A stretch of DNA of 64,000 nucleotides from an uncultured Lachnospiraceae bacterium (GTDB taxonomy: Bacteria > Bacillota > Clostridia > Lachnospirales > Lachnospiraceae): positions 85,222 through 149,221 of the forward strand of contig CANQPM010000010.1 of the NCBI GenBank assembly GCA_947625775.1, written 5' to 3'. The position numbers and the translations under genes were made by a program. Under the pieces are notes generated by a model that was not told the DNA's origin, ran no database searches, and was given only the letters and a program-made list of their open reading frames with translations. Positions 24,251 through 31,397 of the stretch are shown here, one piece after another. Numbering within the stretch: position 1 is the first letter of the stretch; every line of letters begins with the position of its first letter.

Positions 24251-24284
24251 GCGGCTGCCACACTGAAATTAGTGTGGCAGCCGC
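24251..24284 (-). terminator. Perfect hairpin after the 24321 gene
   Basis: GCGGCTGCCACACT pairs perfectly with AGTGTGGCAGCCGC (14 bp, 6-nt loop), followed by CATTTATTTGTTT on the minus strand. It is related in sequence to 22008-22044. Confidence 0.85.
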
Positions 24285-24320
24285 ATAGGAAATTATATAA
24301 ATTAGGGAACATACCAACGG

Positions 24321-25280
24321 TTATTTATTCTTGTCGTCTTTTGTATCTGTTTCGGTTTTATCGGAAGTCTTGTCGGTTGTTTTATCGGAAATTTTATCTT
24401 TATATTTGTCTGTGTCCTTGGCTTTATCCTTATCTTTTTCTTCTGCCTTATCTTTATCCTTATCCTTGGTTTTATCGCCTACTTTTTCATCTATTGTGCT
24501 GTCAAAAAGCTTTGAAATTGTGTCCGAATATACGCCGTTTCTATTGTAGGTCACATCTACGCCCTTTGTCCTTGCCGCCGCGTTGGATATTGCGTATGCT
24601 TTTTGCGATATCTGGTTGGCATAAGAGCCGTAGCCTGTAAACAGCGTTTTGAGGGTAGATATGTTGTCAAGCTCAATTTTGCCATCGCCTAAGGTTGTTT
24701 TTTCTTTGAGGACATCCTCGTTAAACTCCAGCTTATTGCCTGTGCCTATGCTGATTCCCACTTTTGAGAGCAGGTTGCCTGTTTTCTTTGTTATGCCTGT
24801 CAGCCATACAGCATTGCGCAATATATTTTTTGTCTCGGAATTTCCTGCCTGCTCCACTACGGTATTGTAATCGTCAACAAAGGCTTTGACTGCCTTTGAT
24901 ATAGCGTCCCAGTCGTAATCCTCGACTTCGATTTCCTCTCCTGTTTCCTCGTCTGTTTTCTTGAATTTCTTCTTTTCATAGAGTGCAGAATTGCCTAACG
25001 CATCTGCGGATTTTTTCAGGGAATCTGCGCTTGAACGCATCATTGTAAGTTTTTTTGACGAATCGCCGAAGCGTGACTTCATATCCGCGTCCTGATTTGC
25101 ATAGTATGCCTTCATCAGCTTTCCGTAGCTGCCGTTTTTAATCATTGCGTAGTCGGACAGGTTGATTGCGCCTGTATCGTTTCCTGTGGAAATCGTACCG
25201 CCAAACAGCGCCGAATAATTGAAACTGGTGTTATACTGGTTTAAATAATCGTTATAGTCGTTGAAATTTATTCCTGACAT
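24321..25280 (-). CDS. Protein of unknown function with a Lys-Asp repeat tail
   Basis: 319 residues, soluble. The N-terminus (INFNDYNDYLNQYNTSFNYSALFGG) and NLSDYAMIKNGSYGKLMKAYYA look like a hypothetical family common in motile Lachnospiraceae; the biological role is not known to me. The middle (about 60-230) is helical, with ADALGNSALYEK and FVDDYNTVVEQAGNSETKNIL, reminiscent of flagellar hook/cap proteins. The last 55 residues are almost only Lys, Asp, Thr and Glu (KDKDKDKAEEKDKDKAKDTD and similar). The Shine-Dalgarno is AAGGAGG. Upstream lie MITE copy 3 and the 25457 gene, likely co-transcribed. A flagellar-associated role is a weak inference. Confidence 0.7.
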   Translation of the reverse strand: MSGINFNDYNDYLNQYNTSFNYSALFGGTISTGNDTGAINLSDYAMIKNGSYGKLMKAYYANQDADMKSRFGDSSKKLTMMRSSADSLKKSADALGNSALYEKKKFKKTDEETGEEIEVEDYDWDAISKAVKAFVDDYNTVVEQAGNSETKNILRNAVWLTGITKKTGNLLSKVGISIGTGNKLEFNEDVLKEKTTLGDGKIELDNISTLKTLFTGYGSYANQISQKAYAISNAAARTKGVDVTYNRNGVYSDTISKLFDSTIDEKVGDKTKDKDKDKAEEKDKDKAKDTDKYKDKISDKTTDKTSDKTETDTKDDKNK

Positions 25281-25312
25281 AAGCTTTGCCTCCTTATTGA
25301 TTTATATTTTGA

Positions 25313-25432
25313 TAGGTAATTGCGAAACATGTTCTAAACCGTCCAAATTTAGTCAAAATATGTATAAATCGTCGCTTATTTTATATATTTTGACTAAATT
25401 ATATGTTGTCAAATAAAGTTTCACAAACGCCT
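25313..25432. repeat. MITE-like palindromic element, copy 3
   Basis: About 120 bp, the most compact copy, lying between the 25457 and 24321 genes. The left end TAGGTAATTGCGAAACATG...CCGTCCAAATTTAGTCAAA pairs imperfectly with the right end TTTGACTAAATTATATGTTG...CACAAACGCCTA. It probably forms a long hairpin in the transcript joining the two genes. Confidence 0.75.
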
Positions 25433-25456
25433 ATTTTTTTGAGAAATTGATGTGTT

Positions 25457-26233
25457 TCAGGCTAGATAATCTACATTGCCGCCTGTATTTTCTTTGGCAA
25501 GGATTTCTTCTTTAATATCAGTGGGAATTTCATCTGTTTCATTTGTTTTGAATTTGTTTAACAGTTCTTCCTTTGTTTCTGCTATTGCAATTCGTGCCTC
25601 CTGCTGTTTTTCTTTTATGATTATTTTTTCGGCTTTCTGCTCCTGATTTTTTTCTTCCTCTTTCTTCTTTGCGCGTTTTTCCTCTAGCTGCTTCTGTACT
25701 TTTTCTTTGTAAACGGTTCCTAGATTTTCGACTGCATCAAGCGACCTGCCAACGCCCCAATAAGTAACTTTTCCATTTTTGTCAATTACCGTTCCATATG
25801 AAACAAGTTCTACTCCCTCTGCCTCAAGATGTTTTTTACTTTCTTCGCCCAACTTAGGCGTATCGGCGATTACTTTTTCATATTTTGCGGCTGTCACTGA
25901 GTCAGAAGCCATTTTCTCAAGAACACTGGAAGATATAGCAACATTATTATATCCACTACAACCAAGCGAATATGATTTTCGCTGTTTTTCACTGGAAAAA
26001 TCCGCCACCGTAATATTCACATTAGAATATTTCTGACGCAGCGCTCTCAAATATTCGTCCGTAGTCTGACTGGCGGAAGTTTTTGTCTCATAAGCGTTTT
26101 TTACGCTGCCCGCCTGTTTCGTTTTGTCGGCGCTGTTCTTTGAAACTGTCTGCTGTTTTTCCGTTTCTGATTTTTTTGCTGTATATGTACTCTCATATAC
26201 GCTGCTGTAAGCGCTGTTAATTTCCATTGACAT
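25457..26233 (-). CDS. Protein of unknown function (DUF6033-like)
   Basis: 258 residues without signal peptide. A Ser/Thr/Lys-rich start (EINSAYSSVYESTYTAKKSE) precedes a small globular domain (about 55-165: YLRALRQKYSNVNITVADFS, NNVAISSSVLEKMASD, YWGVGRSLDAVENLG). A strongly charged coiled coil follows (about 170-235, KEKVQKQLEEKRAKKKEEEK). I believe this matches a hypothetical family seen in Lachnospiraceae (DUF6033), but could not check. The ATG at 26233 follows AGGAGG. Its upstream block repeats that of the 22111 gene, so the two are probably co-regulated. Confidence 0.7.
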   Translation of the reverse strand: MSMEINSAYSSVYESTYTAKKSETEKQQTVSKNSADKTKQAGSVKNAYETKTSASQTTDEYLRALRQKYSNVNITVADFSSEKQRKSYSLGCSGYNNVAISSSVLEKMASDSVTAAKYEKVIADTPKLGEESKKHLEAEGVELVSYGTVIDKNGKVTYWGVGRSLDAVENLGTVYKEKVQKQLEEKRAKKKEEEKNQEQKAEKIIIKEKQQEARIAIAETKEELLNKFKTNETDEIPTDIKEEILAKENTGGNVDYLA

Positions 26234-26301
26234 AATACTGACCTCCTGTGCAATTAAAATATGAACTCCGTTTCCAAAAAACTACGAAAGCATTCTTTCT
26301 A

Positions 26302-26384
26302 TATATTCTATCGTAAAAAATATTTGAAAATAAATATAAATGTTGTGAAACGCCCTTTTTATGATGTGAACGGCATTTTAAAAA
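26302..26384 (-). promoter_or_regulatory. Conserved upstream block with CGATA-type -10 (second copy)
   Basis: Counterpart of 22881-22962: GGCTTTTTAAAATGCCGTTC, then GGGCGTTTCACAACATTTAT and TACGATAGAATATAT, about 70 nt before the ATG. Conservation of box order and spacing over about 80 bp while the downstream proteins differ argues for a shared regulator or sigma factor. Confidence 0.45.
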
Positions 26385-26411
26385 GCCGATACATCTCTGC
26401 ATCGGCTTTTT
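26379..26411. terminator. Bidirectional terminator-like hairpin
   Basis: AAAAAGCCGAT and ATCGGCTTTTT form an 11-bp stem with an 11-nt loop. It separates the module starting at 26233 from the pseudogene remnant. Confidence 0.8.
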
Positions 26412-26425
26412 CCTATAAATCAAAC

Positions 26426-26638
26426 TTATCTAAATTCACATTCCTCTATCACACACTCGTGTATCTTTGTAGCCTTATCGTAATTTATCCCGACTAAAAG
26501 CACTTTCCCTGAAAATCCTTCCAGTGCCTTGCAATAGTTTTTCTCTTTAATCTTCGTCGTTTCAAAATGCACACGCTCTATCTTATCCGCCACCTGCTCA
26601 CAATTTCCGCTTCATACGGCTTCCAAAGCCGCCATCTT
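26426..26638 (-). pseudogene. Remnant of an AAA-ATPase-like / DUF1703 PD-(D/E)XK protein gene
   Basis: On the minus strand one frame reads KMAALEAV-stop-SGNCEQVADKIERVHFETT, then without a gap KIKEKNYCKALEGFSGK, VLLVGINYDKATKIHECVIE and a TAA at 26428. As I recall the family, SGNCEQVAD..IERVH..T lies just before the nuclease domain and the ALEG.....LLVGINYDK..K.H.CVIE block is the extreme C-terminus. The nuclease core between them (roughly 80-100 residues) is therefore deleted in frame. A TGA (26614-26612) interrupts the upstream part, and the ATPase domain is absent. The 158 bp further upstream show no recognisable coding sequence or other feature. Confidence 0.7.
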
Positions 26639-26796
26639 TTTTTCGGCTTATACCTATTAGGTGTAAGCGAACCGAAACTTACGGAAAAATCTTCGTTTAT
26701 AAATCCGAAAAATCATAAACTTGCTAAGGCAGACATTTTTGAGCGGAATGCCCTTGTCAAAATTTGTCTATATAATCCCACCCTTTAACATACATT

Positions 26797-27189
26797 TCAT
26801 TTCAAATTATATTGTTCCAAAAATTCTGAAACAGTCAAAACAGAGTTATCTTTCGGAAAATGCTTTATATTTCCTGTAATCAGCTTTGCGCCGCAAAACT
26901 TTGCGACCTCATAAAACTTCTTGTCTGCTTCATCCGAAAAATCAACGTTCAGCGGCTCCGCAACTACACTGCGCCCGTTATCTACAATCCAATCAAGCAA
27001 AGCACTCACTTCGCCATTTGTAAATTTGAATTTTGGTCTTGTTAAAACTTCTTTGTACTCGCTTAAAATTCTATAATCATAACAAGGGATTAACCCTCCG
27101 CTTATTATCAAACTTATAACCCTTGCAGGAGCGCCATTCTTTGACCATAAAGCAGATACAAGAATATTTGTGTCAATCACTACAAGCAT
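26797..27189 (-). CDS. PIN-domain toxin (COG1569-type)
   Basis: Predicted Mg2+-dependent RNase toxin. PIN motifs: VVIDTNILVSAL (first Asp), YRILSEYKEVL (Glu), FSDEADKKFYEVA (Asp pair) and LITGNIKHFP at the end, as in this subfamily. The ATG at 27189 starts one base after the antitoxin TGA, and its GAGGAG lies within the antitoxin's last codons, so the two are translationally coupled. The 16 residues upstream of this Met in the same frame are outside the family. 130 residues, normal. Confidence 0.9.
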   Translation of the reverse strand: MLVVIDTNILVSALWSKNGAPARVISLIISGGLIPCYDYRILSEYKEVLTRPKFKFTNGEVSALLDWIVDNGRSVVAEPLNVDFSDEADKKFYEVAKFCGAKLITGNIKHFPKDNSVLTVSEFLEQYNLK

Positions 27190-27190
27190 A

Positions 27191-27466
27191 TCAATCTCCT
27201 CGGCGTGCAGCAGATATTTCAGCTTCGATTTCCTCATCGGTCATATAGCCGTTTTCTGCTGCTTTCATACGCATAGAATTAAAAGCAAGCATTGCTTTCG
27301 CCTGCCTGACCGCTTTTACGGTTTCCTCAAAACCGCCCTCAGCAATATCAATCAAAAGCGCCGTTGGTTTTCCATTGTTAGTAATTACGACCTCGCCGTC
27401 AGAAGAAAGAGCATCCCATATACTTTTTGGAGTAGTTCTTAAATCTCGTACCGTGTAAAAATTCAT
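27191..27466 (-). CDS. Phd/YefM-family antitoxin
   Basis: Antitoxin gene preceding the PIN toxin. NFYTVRDLRTTPKSIWDAL and VVITNNGKPTALLIDI form the Phd/YefM DNA-binding fold. The C-terminal half (KAMLAFNSMRMKAAENGYMTDEEIEAEI) is the toxin-binding helix. The ATG at 27466 follows GGGGTGATTG. Phd-type antitoxins paired with COG1569 PIN toxins are common in Clostridia. Confidence 0.9.
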   Translation of the reverse strand: MNFYTVRDLRTTPKSIWDALSSDGEVVITNNGKPTALLIDIAEGGFEETVKAVRQAKAMLAFNSMRMKAAENGYMTDEEIEAEISAARRGD

Positions 27467-27543
27467 ATCAATCACCCCATAAATATTTTACCATATTGTA
27501 ACACAATTGTCATCAAATTGTGCGTATTAGTTTATGTATTAGT

Positions 27544-28653
27544 TTATGTAAATCCAGGCTCCTTCCCCAGCATTTCCACATAATACCCGCACCCATTGCG
27601 CTCATCAAGCTTGACCGCCACATCATAGGCGCGCCGATAATAATAATCCTGCAGCTCATCAATCCGATACTCGCCGTCTTCGCGGTACAGCGGAAACGAT
27701 GAGTCTAAGTTAAGCTTTACTGTAGTCTTCTTTCTCCCCTCTGAAAGCCTCTTGAAGAAAATGCTCATTTTACGGCTTTCCCTGAATATGGCTCTCGGAT
27801 TTCTGTTGTCCTGAAACTTTTTCCAGCATTGCTTGTAATACCTAAGCGCCTTGCCCAAATCGGCATACGCGTAACAGCATATCAAATCGTCCCAAACCTC
27901 CAGATTATTGCACAAGTCTTTTCTCCTTTCAAGGATTCTGCAACATTCCATCGCTTTTTCCAGATTTCCGTTGTTAATATAGTATTGCAAATAAATTAAT
28001 TTCATATTGCCCCAAGCCCAATAACGGTCATTATTGCCACCACAACGCAGATTAAAACTTTCAATATCCTTGGCAAGCTCCTCTGCACGGTCAAAATCGC
28101 CATTGTTCAAATAAAACCGTATCTGCGTGTTTCGCTCACACGCCTTGCATTCGCTGTTTTCATCTCTCGGCTCTTTCTCAAATGCATAAAAAGCCGCTTC
28201 TGCCTTTTCCTTATCAATATTTTCGTAAAAATAAAACATCGAACGATAATATGAGCGCAGGCTGTAGCCGCACTCTATGCTCCGCCGTTTAAAGTCCTCA
28301 TAAAATTTCAGGCAGTCCTCCATAGGAATTTGATAAAAATCAGTGCAGTCCATCAGCAGCCATTTGTAATCCCACATCACATGGGGCAGCATCTTCTCTC
28401 CACTATAATATTTAGTACACGGCGCATCAGGATATTTGTCTATAAGCGCCAGTACCTGCGGAAAAATCACAAACATATCAAGCTTGTCCCAATAAAAATC
28501 TGACTCATAGCACAGCCTAAGCCTGAAATACAGTTGAAACGGCACATCGTTATTTTCGTCCGCCTGTTTTATCGCATCATATATGCCCTCTATCCTCGCC
28601 TTTCCATGCTCCAGCTCATTGTATCTTCTTATACATTCGTCAGAATCATACAT
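27544..28653 (-). CDS. TPR-like helical repeat protein, partner of the HSP90-like protein
   Basis: 369 residues, soluble and rich in aromatic helices. Helix pairs look like tetratricopeptide repeats: NTQIRFYLNNGDFDRAEELA (about 180), YLQYYINNGNLEKAMECC (about 225) and DLICCYAYADLGKALRYY (about 260). No catalytic motif was found. The ATG overlaps the HSP90-like stop by 8 bp and its GGGGGC lies in that gene, so the two are translationally coupled and presumably act together. TPR proteins are the classic HSP90 co-chaperones in eukaryotes; here that role is only inferred from linkage. The downstream flank to the Phd gene is short and shows no terminator. Confidence 0.75.
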   Translation of the reverse strand: MYDSDECIRRYNELEHGKARIEGIYDAIKQADENNDVPFQLYFRLRLCYESDFYWDKLDMFVIFPQVLALIDKYPDAPCTKYYSGEKMLPHVMWDYKWLLMDCTDFYQIPMEDCLKFYEDFKRRSIECGYSLRSYYRSMFYFYENIDKEKAEAAFYAFEKEPRDENSECKACERNTQIRFYLNNGDFDRAEELAKDIESFNLRCGGNNDRYWAWGNMKLIYLQYYINNGNLEKAMECCRILERRKDLCNNLEVWDDLICCYAYADLGKALRYYKQCWKKFQDNRNPRAIFRESRKMSIFFKRLSEGRKKTTVKLNLDSSFPLYREDGEYRIDELQDYYYRRAYDVAVKLDERNGCGYYVEMLGKEPGFT

Positions 28654-30526
28654 CTGAAAGCCCCCTCTCCATCAATAACAGGATATTCCTGTTTAACATT
28701 CCCAGCTCATTGTTGTGCAGAGTAAATCCCGCTATCTGCAAAGCCTGCACATATAAAATTTCGACAAAAATCCGCCACTGGCTCTCGTCGCCGCATGAAG
28801 CCAGTCTCCTGACTAAAGGGCTGCTGTAATTGAAATACAAAGCCGCCGCGGTCTTTGCCGCCGTTTCCTCCTTAAACGCGTCAAGCATATTGAAGAACAT
28901 AGAGCTTGCCTGAGCGCGCGACTCATTTACCTGCCGCAGAAAAACCGCGTTTTCATCTACCAGATAAAATGTCGGCTGCTGATAAGGCGAAAAATGCTTG
29001 ACCTCCGCCCGACAGTCGTATGCCATCAAAATGCGGTCTGCTGCCTTCACAAAATCAAACACCTCATCCTGCTCATCAGGCGAAAGCTCCTCCATGAGCT
29101 CCTCGACGCTCCAGTCCTCCACGGCGCTTACCTCCAAGCCGTATGTCTCGCCCAGCGTTTCAAGCAAATCAAGCGAATGGACATATGTGACATTTATCAG
29201 CAGCTTGTCCTGTGCAAAGAAAAGCTGTGAAAGCTGTTTATATTTCCCCGCCGTCGGCGCATATACAAGCGGCTCTTTGCCCATGCGCAGTTCATAGCCT
29301 GTCCGCCGTCCGCGCGTCGTTTCAAATTCGTAATAATCTATAAATATCTTAAACAGCTTTGGCGACTCAAGCGCAAGCGACGTCAGCGTCAAATAATGCA
29401 GCTTAAAAAATTTTTCAAGCATTTGCGGCGAATTTTGCGCCAGCCCCTCTATGTAAGAGATAAGACTTTCCTCAATGGCATCGCGCGCCTGTTCAAGCTC
29501 CTTATCGGCATAAAAGCCCTCCCGTGACGCTGTCGGGCGCAGCAGAGTGCTGTTTATAATGCACCTTGTAAATACAGCCCAGTCAGGCAGTATTCCCTCC
29601 CCGCTTTCCGTCAAGAGCATATTTTTGAGATAAATGCGGTGGCTTCCCTTTGCCGACGGCAGCACGGAATGGTTCAGTATGTATGCCACGCCCGAAACGC
29701 CTCCCTGCTCTGACGAAAACGGCACGCAGTCAAAAAAACCTTCCTCAAACATGACCTGCCCGAACAGCATAAGCTCATCTTTGTTCGTCTTTCGCCCCTC
29801 CCACGGCAGATATACGGGATTTAGCTGCTCCTCCTCGCCGTTCTGCCGTATAATCACAGGGAACGGCAGCAGCATGCCATAATATATCAAAAGTTTCCTT
29901 ATCGTCTCCTTGGTGAAATACTCCTCTCTGCCCTTTTTTGCGCAAAGTATCACCCTCGTGCCGCTTTGGGGCATATCGGCAGTTTCCGCGCCGCCGTCAA
30001 CAGCGCGTATGCCGTATGTGCCGTCAGGTCTGCCCTGCCATTCCAAAATCGGCGCGTCTTCGGATTTGCACGACCTTGTGAGTATGCGTATCTCATCCGA
30101 TACCATAAAGCACGAAAGCAGCCCTATGCCAAACCTGCCTATATAATCCGAACGCAGAGAGTTATCCTCAAGCCCGCGCTTTGACGATTCGCCGATAATA
30201 GCCAAAAATCTGTGTATCTCATCTTCCGTAAGCCCAAGCCCGTTGTCCGTAAATGTAAGCCTGCGCCCCTCCTCGATTTCAAGCCGTATGCAGCCGTCGT
30301 TTTGTGCATTTTCTTTATTATGCCCTGATTTGCTTTCAGATGTATTGTCTAATAAATCCTCTGCGCCTTGGCGCTCATCAAACCACTTAGCCTTAGCCGT
30401 TATCGCGTCGGCTCCGTTCTGCAGCAGCTCGCGGATATACACGTTAGGGCTGCTGTAAAGGTGGTCGGAAAGAATTTCTATCATTCCCCCAAGATTTACC
30501 TGAAAACGGTAATTGTTATTGTCCAT
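28646..30526 (-). CDS. Non-canonical HSP90 (HtpG-like) chaperone
   Basis: GHKL-type ATPase. N-terminal nucleotide site: YIRELLQNGADAI (catalytic Glu and Mg-binding Asn), LTFTDNGLGL (Asp contacting adenine) and GRFGIGLLSCFM (glycine-rich lid) within residues 1-140. The middle domain carries NSTLLRPTASREGF (about 325), matching the HtpG segment with the catalytic-loop Arg. The C-terminal half is diverged from E. coli HtpG. An acidic Asn/Ser insertion (about residues 57-75) precedes the DNGLG motif. 626 residues, close to HtpG in size. The ATG follows GGGAG. It is first in a two-gene operon with the TPR protein. Clients unknown. Confidence 0.9.
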   Translation of the reverse strand: MDNNNYRFQVNLGGMIEILSDHLYSSPNVYIRELLQNGADAITAKAKWFDERQGAEDLLDNTSESKSGHNKENAQNDGCIRLEIEEGRRLTFTDNGLGLTEDEIHRFLAIIGESSKRGLEDNSLRSDYIGRFGIGLLSCFMVSDEIRILTRSCKSEDAPILEWQGRPDGTYGIRAVDGGAETADMPQSGTRVILCAKKGREEYFTKETIRKLLIYYGMLLPFPVIIRQNGEEEQLNPVYLPWEGRKTNKDELMLFGQVMFEEGFFDCVPFSSEQGGVSGVAYILNHSVLPSAKGSHRIYLKNMLLTESGEGILPDWAVFTRCIINSTLLRPTASREGFYADKELEQARDAIEESLISYIEGLAQNSPQMLEKFFKLHYLTLTSLALESPKLFKIFIDYYEFETTRGRRTGYELRMGKEPLVYAPTAGKYKQLSQLFFAQDKLLINVTYVHSLDLLETLGETYGLEVSAVEDWSVEELMEELSPDEQDEVFDFVKAADRILMAYDCRAEVKHFSPYQQPTFYLVDENAVFLRQVNESRAQASSMFFNMLDAFKEETAAKTAAALYFNYSSPLVRRLASCGDESQWRIFVEILYVQALQIAGFTLHNNELGMLNRNILLLMERGLSDV

Positions 30527-30635
30527 GTTTGTTTCTCCCTGATTTATTTAAGAATAAAAAGCAATTTCATTATACCACTAACAAACAGGGTTGTAAAACC
30601 AAAGATACTTGAGTTTCCTCAAATTATAACTGCCA

Positions 30636-30673
30636 AAATACCCGCATAACACATCAAGGCTATGCGGGTATTT
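30636..30673 (-). terminator. Terminator of rlmH
   Basis: AAATACCCGCATA pairs perfectly with TATGCGGGTATTT (13 bp, 12-nt loop). It lies between the rlmH stop (30685) and the HSP90-like gene; A- and T-rich flanks allow function in both directions. Confidence 0.85.
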
Positions 30674-30684
30674 ACTGTTTTTAT

Positions 30685-31164
30685 CTACTTATGGTACGGC
30701 TCATTGTTAATAATCCTGTACGTCCTGTATATCTGCTCCAGCAAAATCACACGCATAAGCTGGTGCGGAAATGTCATATCCGAAAAGCTCAGCCTTTCAT
30801 CAGCCCTTTTCAATATGCTGTCATGCAGTCCCAGAGAGCCGCCTATCACAAATGCTATGCTGCTTTTTCCCGATACGCCTAACTTTTCGATATGTCTGGC
30901 AAAGTTCACGGAATCACGCTTTTCACCATCTATGGCAAGCGCTATGCAGTACATATCTTCGCGTATGTGCTTAAATATTCTCTCCGCCTCTTTTTGTTTT
31001 ATCTGTGTTTCTAAGGTTTCCGATGCTCCATCAAGCGTTTTCTCGTCAGCAACCTCAACTATATCAAGCCTGCAATACCGTGAAAGCCGTTTTACATATT
31101 CTTCCACAGCGTCACGGTAATATTTTTCCTTTATCCTGCCCACGGTGATAAGCGTTATGTTCAT
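30685..31164 (-). CDS. rlmH: 23S rRNA (pseudouridine-1915-N3)-methyltransferase
   Basis: SPOUT-class methyltransferase acting on helix 69 of 23S rRNA in assembled ribosomes. ITLITVGRIKEKYYRDAVEEY at the N-terminus, FVIGGSLGL (SAM site) and SFSDMTFPHQLMRVILLEQIYRTYRI at the C-terminus (the knot) are all canonical. The start at 31164 (MNITLITVG, after GGAGTGT) gives 159 residues, the standard length. No linked partner gene; it is flanked by accessory genes on both sides. Confidence 0.97.
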   Translation of the reverse strand: MNITLITVGRIKEKYYRDAVEEYVKRLSRYCRLDIVEVADEKTLDGASETLETQIKQKEAERIFKHIREDMYCIALAIDGEKRDSVNFARHIEKLGVSGKSSIAFVIGGSLGLHDSILKRADERLSFSDMTFPHQLMRVILLEQIYRTYRIINNEPYHK

Positions 31165-31397
31165 ATTGCCTACACTCCATTCTATCCTTTGCGGCTTAAA
31201 TTCTGTACCCATACAGAGCAATTTGTTGGTTTATACTTTTTCTAATTTTCATTTTTCTCATTGAAAACTCTACAATGAATAGCAAGTTAAAGCCTAACAA
31301 ATAAATATATATGAAAAATGCCGCCATTCAATTTTCCTAACATTGATAGACTTTTATAACTCGCTTTTACGATCCTATAATTTCTTAATGTTTTTTC

